This document shows positions 10,066 through 18,237 of a stretch of DNA of 64,000 nucleotides, in pieces; the stretch's first letter is position 1; the number at the start of each line of letters is the position of its first letter. Below the pieces are notes generated by a model that saw only the letters and a program-made list of their open reading frames with translations, had not been told where the DNA came from and did no database searches. This DNA comes from Tritrichomonas musculus. Lineage: Eukaryota; Parabasalia; Tritrichomonadida; Tritrichomonadidae. Both the position numbers and the translations under genes were made by a program. Location of the stretch: NCBI GenBank assembly GCA_039105265.1, contig JAPFFF010000018.1:992001-1056000 (forward strand), written 5' to 3'.

Positions 10066-10332
10066 TTAATTACCTTTTTGTTCTTGTTCTTTGATGTATT
10101 CTTTAGCTGCATCAATAGAAACGTCGTCATTCATATAGAACCAGACATTGAGATAGTAATTAGACCTTTTGTCTTCTCTTGATAATGGTCTGTTGGTTCG
10201 TAAAGAAACATAGTAAGCGAGGTCTAAAAAGTCTTTGAATTCGATACCGTCTGGGAAGAGATTTCTAAGTTCTTTATTGCATTCAGATTCGTATTTCATA
10301 ACAAGGCTTCCTGGGAACTTTGTTCTAGACAT
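10066..10332 (-). CDS. small hypothetical protein (88 aa)
   Basis: ATG 10332, with ATCACTTCATTTTTATTTCGA directly upstream as the initiator region. The promoter module continues to about 10410 (GTCCTGACAGGGCACGTCCA, then GCAGAAATTCTTACTTTTTT on the complementary reading). The protein has the central motif GIEFKDFLDLAYYVSLRT and a C-terminal helix (AAKEYIKEQEQK). No domain is recognised. Promoter and 3' end match the neighbouring repeat-bordered genes. Confidence 0.55.
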   Translation of the reverse strand: MSRTKFPGSLVMKYESECNKELRNLFPDGIEFKDFLDLAYYVSLRTNRPLSREDKRSNYYLNVWFYMNDDVSIDAAKEYIKEQEQKGN

Positions 10333-10504
10333 TCGAAATAAAAATGAAGTGATGAAGTGGTGATATGTCCTGACAGGGCACGTCCACTTTTTGAGGGGCA
10401 GAAATTCTTACTTTTTTGACAATGCTACCGCAAGCGTAGCTTTGGTCTTGACTGATGAACTTTTTCTGAGGGGCAGATATTCTTACTTTTTTGATGCCTA
10501 ATCA

Positions 10505-10815
10505 CAAGCCGGCTGCGAGCTTTTTGAAGGAGCTTATTGAATTCGGCTTTTTGATAGAGCTTATTGAATCTCAGTTTTTGATAGAGCTTATTGAATTCGG
10601 CTTTTTGATAGAGCTTATTGAATCTCAGTTTTTGAAGGAGCTTATTGAATTCGGCTTTTTGATAGAGCTTATTGAATTCGGCTTTTTGAGTCATCTCTCT
10701 GAATTCAACTTTTTGATAGAGCTTATTGAATTCGGCTTTTTGATAGAGCTCATTGAATTCGGCTTTTTGAAGGAGCTTATTGAATCTGGCTTTTTGATAG
10801 AGCTTATTGAATTCG
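10505..10815. repeat. 27-nt tandem repeat block (second)
   Basis: About eleven units of the same 27-nt repeat as at 9625-10010 (AGCTTATTGAATTCGGCTTT core). The two blocks flank the 88-aa gene and its promoter, giving a repeat-gene-repeat cassette layout. Confidence 0.85.
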
Positions 10816-10819
10816 CTGA

Positions 10820-11037
10820 GGCAAAAATTTTTATCTGAGTTGAGGCAAAAATTCTTACTTTTTCTATGCACATTAGCTGAGGCAAAAATTTTTATCTGAG
10901 TTGAGGCAAAAATTCTTACTTTTTTGACAGCTACCGGAGCTTTGCCTCAGTCTTTCTTCACAAAAAGTGAGCGTCCTCTCAAATTATCTTATCGAAGCAC
11001 ATCACCGAGATTTGACTTCATTTTTCATTTTGCTCGA
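10820..11037 (+). promoter_or_regulatory. promoter region of the 527-aa gene
   Basis: It has two tandem copies of GAGGCAAAAATTCTTACTTT-type sequence (near 10840 and 10900), then CTACCGGAGCTTTGCCTCAG, then GATTTGACTTCATTTTTCAT and ATG 11038. The final TCATTTTT is a trichomonad initiator match. This region decides the start of the next gene. Confidence 0.55.
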
Positions 11038-12621
11038 ATGCAAAAACAACTACCATCTATCCTTGGACCAGTCCAGCCTAGAAGAGTCCTAACAAGGTTG
11101 ATAGACCCAGCATCAACACCAGCTCCATTATCTCGATCCGGTACCCATATCAGCGTTCCTGCTCCATCAGCAACATCTAATGATCAAGATCAAGATCAAG
11201 ATCAAGAACAAGATCCTATGGAACATCTCGAGGATTTTACTCAACCTAAGAAAGCTCCAGAAATCCATGCTTCCCCTGTTTATTATGACAATCCAGAAGA
11301 TGATGAATCTAATCATCTAGAAAATGATCAAGATGGAGATCCATTTCTTGATGCTTTAATGAAAGTCCCAGATCAGCAGAAACAAAAAAGTTCTCAGCCA
11401 TCACAGCATCTTCCATCTGATTCTGATGTTGAGGAAATGGAACCAGCAGTAGCAGCAGTCAGCCAGGAAATTACAAAAAAATTGCCCGATCTGATCCAGA
11501 ATGAAGTTAATGAACTCTCAGAGAATGTCATCCAAGAAGTCCAAAAGAATGACGAAGACGACAAAATTTTAAATGATGCTGTAAATATCATCTCTCAAGA
11601 TGTAGCAAACACTATGTCCCAGGTCATCCATGAACTCCAAGAGAAAGAAGCAGAAAAAACTGGAAATGTTCCAACTCCAAATGAAATTATCCAAAAATTT
11701 TCTCGATACTATGTTGTCCCTGACGATGAGAAAATTCCGAAACCAAACTTTGATATTTGGGCTCCTTGGGATCATCTTATGAGACTTTACCCTGGACTCT
11801 TGACTCTAGATAATGCTCAATGTGATAACAGGCTTCGTCTTTTTCAACCTGGCAACGAGGAAAGACTAGAGAAATTTTTGAACTCTAATAATGGAAGATG
11901 GGATATGTTCCAGGCCTTTTTGTTCATTATCCACTACCATATCGTCTTTCACAGGGAAGTTCTTAGGGACGACCAGACCATAGACCCTGTAGTTTTTGAA
12001 CCTTTTTCCCCATTAGACTTAGCTTGGTTGGGTTATTCAAAGGACGAAAGCATCCAGTCAGACCATCCCGTCAGGATTGGGTCAACATTTACGAGGACAG
12101 CATGGAAGGATTTACTACAGGCCTATTATAAGGGACAAAAGAAGATGAGAGCCATGGACAGGAATTTTTGGACCTTGAAAGGAGATATCTACCTCCAAGA
12201 CTGGATAAATAATTTAACTGGGATTTTTGAAGGAGCTGGACAAATAGTGACAGATTTAGTTCGTCATGCTGCAGATTGGAGAAGACCTTGTCCTGTCCCA
12301 GATGATGTAAAGAAACAATGTGACTCTATCAAGAAGAAGCTCATATTACTGCATGAATATCAGCAAGGAAATATTCGTCCTGTGGTCAAGGAAGCACAAA
12401 AAATAGTTATGCAAAATTCCCAATCTTCATCTGAGGAGGAAGAAGAAGAAATAAAAGAAAAGAGAAAGAGAAAGATTCGGATCAAAAATTATTTAACCAG
12501 CAATGCAAATCCAGCTGTGAATACAGATGTCGGTTCATTAATATTTAGAGAAAAGCCTCCGTTCAAAAAGAACAATTCACAAGAACGATTACCTCAAAGA
12601 CTTCTCAAAATTAATAAATAA
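11038..12621 (+). CDS. 527-aa protein of unknown function, acidic N-terminus and folded C-terminal core
   Basis: ATG 11038 is chosen because initiator TCATTTTTCATT precedes it; the open frame upstream lacks ATG. Residues 1-120 are low complexity (QDQDQDQEQD at ~47-57). Residues ~140-205 are helical and acidic. Residues ~235-430 form a globular, aromatic-rich core (DIWAPWDHLMRLYPGLL, WDMFQAFLFIIHYHIVF, WRRPCPVPDD). Residues ~466-483 join an acidic run to a KRKRKIRIK basic run. It is one of the few sizeable element proteins without a recognised fold, so it is a candidate structural or DNA-associated protein (inference). It ends in TAAATAAATAAACAATT. Confidence 0.65.
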   Translation: MQKQLPSILGPVQPRRVLTRLIDPASTPAPLSRSGTHISVPAPSATSNDQDQDQDQEQDPMEHLEDFTQPKKAPEIHASPVYYDNPEDDESNHLENDQDGDPFLDALMKVPDQQKQKSSQPSQHLPSDSDVEEMEPAVAAVSQEITKKLPDLIQNEVNELSENVIQEVQKNDEDDKILNDAVNIISQDVANTMSQVIHELQEKEAEKTGNVPTPNEIIQKFSRYYVVPDDEKIPKPNFDIWAPWDHLMRLYPGLLTLDNAQCDNRLRLFQPGNEERLEKFLNSNNGRWDMFQAFLFIIHYHIVFHREVLRDDQTIDPVVFEPFSPLDLAWLGYSKDESIQSDHPVRIGSTFTRTAWKDLLQAYYKGQKKMRAMDRNFWTLKGDIYLQDWINNLTGIFEGAGQIVTDLVRHAADWRRPCPVPDDVKKQCDSIKKKLILLHEYQQGNIRPVVKEAQKIVMQNSQSSSEEEEEEIKEKRKRKIRIKNYLTSNANPAVNTDVGSLIFREKPPFKKNNSQERLPQRLLKINK

Positions 12622-12685
12622 ATAAACAATTAAATTTTTTTATTTTAAATTTTTTTATTTTAAATTTTTTGAAATATAATTTTTT

Positions 12686-13732
12686 ATGCCAAAAGACAAA
12701 TATTTTTTACCTCTTGAGAGTTCTCTTTATGTTCGAAGAGGAGTTAATAAAATAAGAGACTCTGATGATAGAGCTACTTGGTGTCCAGAATTAATTTTGG
12801 AAGAAGATTTAGGAAAAAATCCTAATGATGTTTTTATAATCCCAGAATCAGAAAGAAATCCTCAAAACAGAGCTCCAGAAAGAAGAGCTCAAAACAGAAG
12901 ACATGGACCTCAGCGCTATCCAAAAATCAGAATTTTTGTTGATACTTACGAATGGAAAATTGCAGATTTATTTCTTGATAGCTGTAATAATTTTGCTGAA
13001 TTTTGTAAAAAAAAGAAGATAACTGTTTTTGGAATGATATATGGATTATTTGGAGATAAAGATCATAACACAGGATTATTTCATCAAAGACAAGGTGTCA
13101 AAATCCAAATCAAAAAAGGAGAAGCTCAAATAAACAATATCGAAATAAGATGTCGACAAGTTCAGAGAGTCAAAAATAAAGATTTAACAGAATATGATAT
13201 TGAAAATTGGAATGTTCAAAATCAAAATCAAAGACGAAGACAACAACAACAACAACAACAAAGAAGACTCGATGATATACCAGATTTTAATTCTTCTGAT
13301 GATAATATTGGAGATGATAATGATCTATATAATTTTGATAATCTAGATGATAGTAATCCAGAAAGTGATTCAGATGACGGTATGCCAAGACATTGGGATG
13401 GAGATGATATTCGACAAGCTCCTGCTAACGAATCTGATTCTGATCAAGATGCTATGCCTCCTCCTATCAGTCCTCCTCGTAGAGCTGCAGAAGCTCCTCT
13501 TCGAAGAAAGAAAAAGAAGAAGATTGTTAAGAAAAAGAAAGTTATCAAAGGTCCAAAAGTTCAAAATAAGAAGACAAAAGAGAAAATTAATAAAGCTAGA
13601 CAACAATATTTAAAGACTCATAAGAAGCCAGGACTTGAAATAGATGATGGTTGGTTTAATCAAAATAATAATGATGATACATATGAATGGCAAAATATAG
13701 ATGAATATATGAATGATAATTATGAGTTTTAA
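12686..13732 (+). CDS. 348-aa protein, member of small paralogue family with charged tail
   Basis: ATG 12686, 64 nt after the previous gene. Residues ~75-165 resemble the smaller proteins at 13759, 14187, 16798 and 17839: a helix, then a strand with G (KKKITVFGMIYGLF), a polar turn and a final strand with KKGE. There follows a Q run (RRRQQQQQQQRR at ~182-193), a long acidic D/N/S region (~200-255), APLRRKKKKKIVKKKK (~269-285) and an acidic C-terminus. The acidic and basic tails suggest binding to nucleic acid or basic partners. APLR resembles the NAPLR words of the giant protein. Function unknown. Confidence 0.65.
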   Translation: MPKDKYFLPLESSLYVRRGVNKIRDSDDRATWCPELILEEDLGKNPNDVFIIPESERNPQNRAPERRAQNRRHGPQRYPKIRIFVDTYEWKIADLFLDSCNNFAEFCKKKKITVFGMIYGLFGDKDHNTGLFHQRQGVKIQIKKGEAQINNIEIRCRQVQRVKNKDLTEYDIENWNVQNQNQRRRQQQQQQQRRLDDIPDFNSSDDNIGDDNDLYNFDNLDDSNPESDSDDGMPRHWDGDDIRQAPANESDSDQDAMPPPISPPRRAAEAPLRRKKKKKIVKKKKVIKGPKVQNKKTKEKINKARQQYLKTHKKPGLEIDDGWFNQNNNDDTYEWQNIDEYMNDNYEF

Positions 13733-13758
13733 AAAAAAAAATATTTATCATCTTTTTT

Positions 13759-14142
13759 TTATTTGAGATTTCGATTTATTTTTCGACAAGCTTTGACTTT
13801 TCCTTTTGATTTTTTACATTCTCCTCCTTTCAAAGATAATCTAATCCCTTCAGGTTTATAAACAATTCGGCCATCATCTTTTTCTTCTGCTACAAGAAAC
13901 ATTAATCCTCCTAGAGCACAAATACGATGTTTATGAATATAATAAGCTATTTTATCTAAAGCATCTAAAATGATATTTGAATCTGTAATTCCTGGATAAA
14001 CACTTAAATTTGTAACAGTAACTTTTATAACATCTTTTTCTTTTGTCTCAAGACAATCTTCTATTCCATCAATTTCGTCAGGCTCTAAATCATATTTCCA
14101 TTCTATAATATCTCCATCAACTAAATAATTAAAGAGAGTCAT
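13759..14142 (-). CDS. small paralogue-family protein (~127 aa)
   Basis: The start is taken at ATG 14142 (M-T-L-F-N-Y-L-V-D-G). An in-frame ATG at 14217 would add a lysine/isoleucine-rich leader that looks like translated spacer and would overlap the gene upstream. The core ILDALDKIAYYIHKHRICALGG, then YKPEGIRLSLKGGE, aligns by eye with 12686 (KKKITVFG..KGE) and 17839 (KKHKLILTGE). The C-terminus is basic (KKSKGKVKACRKINR). No known domain. Confidence 0.6.
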   Translation of the reverse strand: MTLFNYLVDGDIIEWKYDLEPDEIDGIEDCLETKEKDVIKVTVTNLSVYPGITDSNIILDALDKIAYYIHKHRICALGGLMFLVAEEKDDGRIVYKPEGIRLSLKGGECKKSKGKVKACRKINRNLK

Positions 14143-14186
14143 TATTTTTTTTTGTAAATTTATTTTTCGAAAAAAATTTATTATTT

Positions 14187-14540
14187 TTATTTTCCTCTTC
14201 CGTATATTAATCGCCATTGCCAGTTCTTTTTTTCTGTTTCGATTTCTTTTTTACTAACTCGAATTATTTTATGAGATACAGAGTTATTTGAAGCAGATTC
14301 TATTAAGAAATATCCACCCCATCTTGTACCGCGCATACTGACAATCTCATCAAGAGCTGATAAACATGTTTTAGCAGAGAAGATAGTCATTAATTCAGGA
14401 ACTACCAACTCATCATTTTTTGTAAGACGAAATATCTCCTCATGATCATCAATAATAGCATTGATTTTTTGTCTTTGACTATCGGATAATGTCTTATGGG
14501 ATTTCAATTTTCCTCCGCAAAATGATATACTTTCGCTCAT
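14187..14540 (-). CDS. small paralogue-family protein (117 aa)
   Basis: Start at ATG 14540 (M-S-E-S-I-S-F-C-G-G). The ATG at 14564 overlaps the start of the divergent plus-strand gene and is less likely. The C-terminal part (CLSALDEIVSMRGTRWGGYFLIE) shows the helix-then-G-strand layout of the local paralogue family, weakly. The N-terminal part resembles a helix-rich linker (SDSQRQKINAIIDDHEEIFRL). It is transcribed divergently from 14563 with almost no spacer, so the two share a very short promoter region. Confidence 0.55.
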   Translation of the reverse strand: MSESISFCGGKLKSHKTLSDSQRQKINAIIDDHEEIFRLTKNDELVVPELMTIFSAKTCLSALDEIVSMRGTRWGGYFLIESASNNSVSHKIIRVSKKEIETEKKNWQWRLIYGRGK

Positions 14541-14562
14541 TTTATTTTCCCAAAAAAAAATC

Positions 14563-14823
14563 ATGAATCATATAGAAGAAATAGAAAATTGTAAAGACAT
14601 ATTATATTTAATATTGGAATGGCGATTTGCACAAACAATTTGGTCAAAACATTATTGGATGACAAATATTATTATGCTCTCGAGAGATCTTTTTGACAGA
14701 TTATTTATTGATGAACTTCGCTCAAGAGAAAGAATTGATGAAAATTTTATAAATCAGCTAAATCAAATAGTTTTAGAGAGGTTAGAAGTTTTATTAAATG
14801 ATTTTAGGAAGTTGAATCTGTAA
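14563..14823 (+). CDS. small helical hypothetical protein (86 aa)
   Basis: ATG 14563 to stop 14823. Almost entirely helical, with tryptophans near the centre (EWRFAQTIWSKHYWM) and a C-terminal amphipathic helix (NQLNQIVLERLEVLLNDF). It has no known domain and overlaps the 3' end of the convergent surface-type gene by about 20 nt, showing how compact the element is. Confidence 0.55.
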   Translation: MNHIEEIENCKDILYLILEWRFAQTIWSKHYWMTNIIMLSRDLFDRLFIDELRSRERIDENFINQLNQIVLERLEVLLNDFRKLNL

Positions 14824-16048
14824 AAAAGGAATTTTCAAAAGGGTCATCATCACCGACAATTTCATTATGATAATTTTTTCCTGTTCGAAGATTTTTATCA
14901 ATGACAGTCTCCAAATTATCGTCATCATCATCTTTTTTGTCATCTTTCCAAATATCACAGCTATTTGTGATTTCATTTTCGGTTCGATATTTTTGTCTTT
15001 TTTTCATTAATATTATCACAATAATAATGACCAAAATAACAAAGACAACAAGCGGTATCGACAAACATAAAATCAATTTTATATTGGATTTTGATGATGT
15101 AGATTCCGCAAATAAATTTGCAAAAGAAGATTGAGAAAATAATAAAGAAAGAGAGAAGAAATTAGAATCAGAAGAAGAAGATTGAAAAAAAATATCTTCC
15201 TTACAGGAGGACGTACTTCGATATGTTGATTCCGAGAAAGGTTTCGATAAAGAAAATGAATTTGAGTCTTTGAGATTGTTTTGATACGATGTTGATTCCG
15301 AAAAGTTATTGGAAGAAGAAAAGATTCGAGAGTCTGAAAATTTATTGGATCGTATATTTTTGTCAGATTGGGAAAATTTATTTGATGATGAGAATTTGGC
15401 AGATTGTGAGAATTTATTTGATGATGAGAACTTGGCAGATTGTGTAAATTTGTCAGATTGTGAGAATTTTTTTGATGATGAGAACTTGTCAGATTGTGTA
15501 AATTTGGTAGATTGTGTAAATTTGTCAGATTGTGAAAATTTGTCAGATTGTGAAAATTTATTTGATGATGAGAATTTGTCAGATTGTGAGAACTTGTCAG
15601 ATTGTGAGAATTTGGCAGAGGGAGTGCTTGTTTTTGTCGGTAAAACATAAGGAATATAATAAATTCCGACAATAGATAAAGGTTTTTTATTTCTTGTCCT
15701 GATCGATATTTTATATTCTCCAGGATAATATAAAAGGTGAGAAACCCAAAAAGGAGATGCAGGATATGGACTTCTTTCATGAAACGAAACACCAATATGA
15801 CCAGGAATATCGGATTCAAAAACGAGATCTCCTTCCCCATATTCTTCATAATTTGATACTCCAAGGAACCAAATTTTTAATGCAGAAATTTTTCCGACAA
15901 ATACACTATAACCATTATGCATTTGGATTGACAGGAAGAATCCATGCTGATTCTGCATAATTTGTATTTTGATAACCGTAATCATTCCACAATATATCAA
16001 AAGAGTAAAATTCAGTATATGGAATAAATTTTGTTTCGGGTGGAGCAT
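14804..16048 (-). CDS. surface-type membrane protein with F/S-rich repeats and C-terminal TM
   Basis: The N-terminal limit is not settled; I give the first ATG of the long frame. Order of parts: a β-rich extracellular-type domain (GHIGVSFHERSPYPASPFW, YYPGEYKISIRTR); a stalk of about twenty 6-7 residue units of the KFSQSD/KFSSSN type (encoded at ~15305-15640) and further serine-rich sequence; one transmembrane segment (encoded at ~15005-15080, LCLSIPLVVFVILVIIIVII); and an acidic cytoplasmic tail. Such FxxS-repeat, single-pass proteins are typical trichomonad cell-surface proteins, so it may have been captured from the host. A role in attachment or envelope function is inference. Confidence 0.65.
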   Translation of the reverse strand: MLHPKQNLFHILNFTLLIYCGMITVIKIQIMQNQHGFFLSIQMHNGYSVFVGKISALKIWFLGVSNYEEYGEGDLVFESDIPGHIGVSFHERSPYPASPFWVSHLLYYPGEYKISIRTRNKKPLSIVGIYYIPYVLPTKTSTPSAKFSQSDKFSQSDKFSSSNKFSQSDKFSQSDKFTQSTKFTQSDKFSSSKKFSQSDKFTQSAKFSSSNKFSQSAKFSSSNKFSQSDKNIRSNKFSDSRIFSSSNNFSESTSYQNNLKDSNSFSLSKPFSESTYRSTSSCKEDIFFQSSSSDSNFFSLSLLFSQSSFANLFAESTSSKSNIKLILCLSIPLVVFVILVIIIVIILMKKRQKYRTENEITNSCDIWKDDKKDDDDDNLETVIDKNLRTGKNYHNEIVGDDDPFENSFFTDSTS

Positions 16049-16113
16049 TTTCTGGCCAATGCTCTGGAGGACCAAATTTGATGACGGTCTGAAGGATTGT
16101 GAAAATCAACATT

Positions 16114-16263
16114 TTGAAAAGTGATGTGTTCTGGACGATTTTACGTTTTTATCTTTTTTTGTGATTCGTCAAGGCGAAATTTCTTTATTGAAAAGTGATG
16201 TGTTCTGGACGATTTTACGTTTTATCTTTTTTTTTGTGATTCGTCAAGGCGAAATCTCTTTAT
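16114..16263 (-). promoter_or_regulatory. tandemly duplicated ~74-nt promoter segment
   Basis: 16114-16187 is repeated at 16188-16263. Each copy holds the 13-mer CTTGACGAATCAC on the minus strand (16161-16173 and 16236-16248), a T-run and GTGATGTGTTCTGGACG. It lies between the minus-strand surface-type gene and the plus-strand gene at 16298, so it may serve both. Confidence 0.6.
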
Positions 16264-16297
16264 TGATATCTAAGAACATTTCACTTTTTATTTTGGA

Positions 16298-16738
16298 ATG
16301 GATTCTTCCTATACCCCAGCTTCAACAATAGAGAAGATTTCATTCATCAAGGAACTCAAAAAAATATGTGATGACATCTTGAATGAATATCAAGAATTTC
16401 GAAATTTGAGTCAGGAATGTTGGGAAATATCAAGTTTGATTCCAGCAAAGAAACAAGAGATTCTTGATCTATCAGCCAAAAATGTTGAGCCTTTTCATGA
16501 TGATGAACAAAAAGCTTTATATGAACTTCAGCATAAAAATCAAGAACTGACCAAACTTCGAGACGATGTCGAAAAAGCAATGAAAAAATGCAAGGAACAA
16601 AGACAAAAAATTGACAGGACATATCAATGGCCTTTGGGAAAAATTATTAGCAAATTACATTCTTATGATTATTTGAAATACTCTCAGATTTTGCAAACTT
16701 ATTATCTCCCTATTTTTGGTGATTGGGAACCTAAATAA
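16298..16738 (+). CDS. coiled-coil protein (146 aa)
   Basis: ATG 16298 follows TTTCACTTTTTATTTTGGA, an initiator-type sequence. Residues ~10-110 are an extended coiled coil (FIKELKKICDDILNEYQEF, ELTKLRDDVEKAMKKCKEQ). The C-terminus (SYDYLKYSQILQTYYLPIF) is aromatic. It resembles in general style the short coiled-coil proteins at 23496-26563 and 31657-33260. No catalytic motif or membrane segment is seen. Likely a structural or scaffold partner (inference). Confidence 0.6.
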   Translation: MDSSYTPASTIEKISFIKELKKICDDILNEYQEFRNLSQECWEISSLIPAKKQEILDLSAKNVEPFHDDEQKALYELQHKNQELTKLRDDVEKAMKKCKEQRQKIDRTYQWPLGKIISKLHSYDYLKYSQILQTYYLPIFGDWEPK

Positions 16739-16797
16739 AAAAATTTTTCAATATTTTATCTACCTCTATTTTCTTTATTTTGCTTAAAAAAATATTA

Positions 16798-17199
16798 ATG
16801 ACTAAATTTATGTTTCAAACAGGTCAATTTAAATTTAAACCTCATCTACGTGGGGATCTCTTAGATGATTTACAGGATGTAGCTGCAGAAGCTGATTATT
16901 TTACGATATCTCCTGATAAATTAGAAATGAATGATATAGCCTTTAATTGGCTATCTGGAGATGTTAATAAAAATTTAGTTAAAATAATGAAAAAATTACG
17001 AGGACATAGGGTAAGACTTACTGGACAATTTCTTGTCGTTATCAAAGGCTCAAATGGAAAAATGGCTTTGTATAAATATTTACCAAAATATTGTTCGGTT
17101 AGAGCAGTGAGAGGATATTTTAGAATCGTTAGAGTTTATCCATTAAACGGCTCAAGAAAAGTGAATCATCCTCATAATTATGTAGTTTTGAGTCCATAA
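16798..17199 (+). CDS. small paralogue-family protein (133 aa)
   Basis: ATG 16798 (M-T-K-F-M-F-Q-T-G-Q); the frame upstream has no ATG. The segment NLVKIMKKLRGHRVRLTGQFLVVIKG aligns by eye with KEMIKYAKKHKLILTGEILGVRI of 17839. The C-terminus is basic with aromatic strands (GYFRIVRVYPLNGSRKVNHP), which suggests a small β-rich nucleic-acid or protein binder (inference). Family unknown outside the element. Confidence 0.6.
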   Translation: MTKFMFQTGQFKFKPHLRGDLLDDLQDVAAEADYFTISPDKLEMNDIAFNWLSGDVNKNLVKIMKKLRGHRVRLTGQFLVVIKGSNGKMALYKYLPKYCSVRAVRGYFRIVRVYPLNGSRKVNHPHNYVVLSP

Positions 17200-17240
17200 A
17201 GATAAAAAAAATATATTTTGAGAAAAAATTTTTAGTTTAT

Positions 17241-17468
17241 TTACTTAGATCGAATTATGAATTTTGTTAAAATCATGATTGTCACAGTATATAAAGCAAG
17301 AATCCGAAAATCATTTTGAGTAAATGCTCCGTTAAAAATTTCAAAATTTTTCTTTTGATTCTTATCTTCGACATGAATGAATTCTACATTAGGGTTTGAT
17401 GAGAGATGATTTTCTAAGTCATCAATTCTGCGTCGAATTTCGGCGAGTCTTTCTTGAACAAAACACAT
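17241..17468 (-). CDS. small tail-anchored membrane protein (75 aa)
   Basis: ATG 17468 with ATCACTTTTTTAAA just upstream. The N-terminal helix is a short coiled coil (RLAEIRRRIDDLENHL). The C-terminus is one hydrophobic segment (ILALYTVTIMILTKFII) ending in RSK, which fits a tail-anchored membrane protein. Many virus-like elements encode such short TM proteins. The actual role is unknown. It diverges from the gene at 17577 across a shared promoter. Confidence 0.6.
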   Translation of the reverse strand: MCFVQERLAEIRRRIDDLENHLSSNPNVEFIHVEDKNQKKNFEIFNGAFTQNDFRILALYTVTIMILTKFIIRSK

Positions 17469-17512
17469 TTTAAAAAAGTGATGTTATTTATCTTATCATT
17501 ATCTCAGAATCG

Positions 17513-17525
17513 ACTTGACAAGCCA
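17513..17525 (+). promoter_or_regulatory. 13-mer promoter motif CTTGACAAGCCAC
   Basis: It lies 52 nt before ATG 17577 and 45 nt from the divergent ATG 17468. Initiator-like TATCACTTTC follows on the plus side and ATCACTTTTT on the minus side. Confidence 0.5.
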
Positions 17526-17576
17526 CGTATTTTTTGTTTGAAATATTTATTTATATCACTTTCTTTTTTGAGGAAT

Positions 17577-17828
17577 ATGTCATCTTGGCAAGCAACAGCA
17601 AGTTATTACTTAAGAATAGGAAAATCATATCATGAAGCTCTCCGAGAAACTTTGAAAGATTGGCAGGAAGATTTTGAATGTAATGAATTTTCTATACAAT
17701 GGACTTTCCTAGAACATCCTTATATCTCAGCTAAAGAAATGATGAAAAAAAGAGAAAGATATTGTGAAAAAAGAACAAAGCTTCAAGATGCTTTAATTTC
17801 GATAAGACTTCAATTACTAGATTACTAA
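17577..17828 (+). CDS. small helical hypothetical protein (83 aa)
   Basis: I use ATG 17577 (M-S-S-W-Q-A-T-A-S-Y-Y), because the promoter motif and initiator lie inside the longer open frame that starts at 17454. The protein is helical, with a WQATASYYLRIGKSYHEAL opening and a C-terminal coiled coil (KRERYCEKRTKLQDALISI). No known domain. It is convergent with 17839, with an 11-nt gap. Confidence 0.6.
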   Translation: MSSWQATASYYLRIGKSYHEALRETLKDWQEDFECNEFSIQWTFLEHPYISAKEMMKKRERYCEKRTKLQDALISIRLQLLDY

Positions 17829-17838
17829 ACACTTTTTT

Positions 17839-18231
17839 TTATTTTGAACTTCCAATTTGAAAATCATAATCTGTCATTTTTAATTCATTTTTTGATATTG
17901 TTATTTTTGTTTTGATCTTTTTTTCATTCACAGCAATAGGCTCGCCATCCTTTAAAGGTATGCGAACTCCTAAGATTTCTCCTGTCAGAATCAATTTATG
18001 TTTTTTAGCATATTTTATCATTTCTTTTATATCATCGATTAAAGAGTCTGTATACATTAAATCATATAATAAAAATGGATAAAAATAAGATGTATTATCT
18101 TCTGTTATGACACAAAAATGGGTCCCCTCACATTTTGGTAAATCTTTACCCTCAGGAATTTTTTTATTAAAATGAACATCAAACTTTAAAGTACTAAATA
18201 CTTCTTGTTTTGGAATAATTTTTTTACTCAT
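17839..18231 (-). CDS. small paralogue-family protein (130 aa)
   Basis: ATG 18231, only 6 nt downstream of the polymerase stop on the same strand. The core LIDDIKEMIKYAKKHKLILTG, followed by VRIPLKDGEPI, defines the helix, G-strand, polar turn and strand layout that it shares with 12686, 13759 and 16798. The β-rich N-terminal half (EGTHFCVITEDNTSYFYPF) is distinct. Its closeness to the polymerase gene suggests joint expression or an initiator inside the polymerase 3' end. Function unknown. Confidence 0.6.
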   Translation of the reverse strand: MSKKIIPKQEVFSTLKFDVHFNKKIPEGKDLPKCEGTHFCVITEDNTSYFYPFLLYDLMYTDSLIDDIKEMIKYAKKHKLILTGEILGVRIPLKDGEPIAVNEKKIKTKITISKNELKMTDYDFQIGSSK

Positions 18232-18237
18232 CACTAT

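Noticed and set aside
9532-10871. Long open frames on both strands with FLIELIEFG or QKAEFNELY peptide repeats
   Set aside because: They are a direct result of the 27-nt tandem repeat (a multiple of three) and have no proper start context. Both strands are open at once.
10924-11037. N-terminal extension of the 527-aa protein
   Set aside because: It begins with TTG only and contains the promoter module and initiator.
15079-15864. 261-codon minus-strand frame rich in H/N/L repeats
   Set aside because: It is an out-of-frame shadow of the surface-type protein's F/S repeat stalk.
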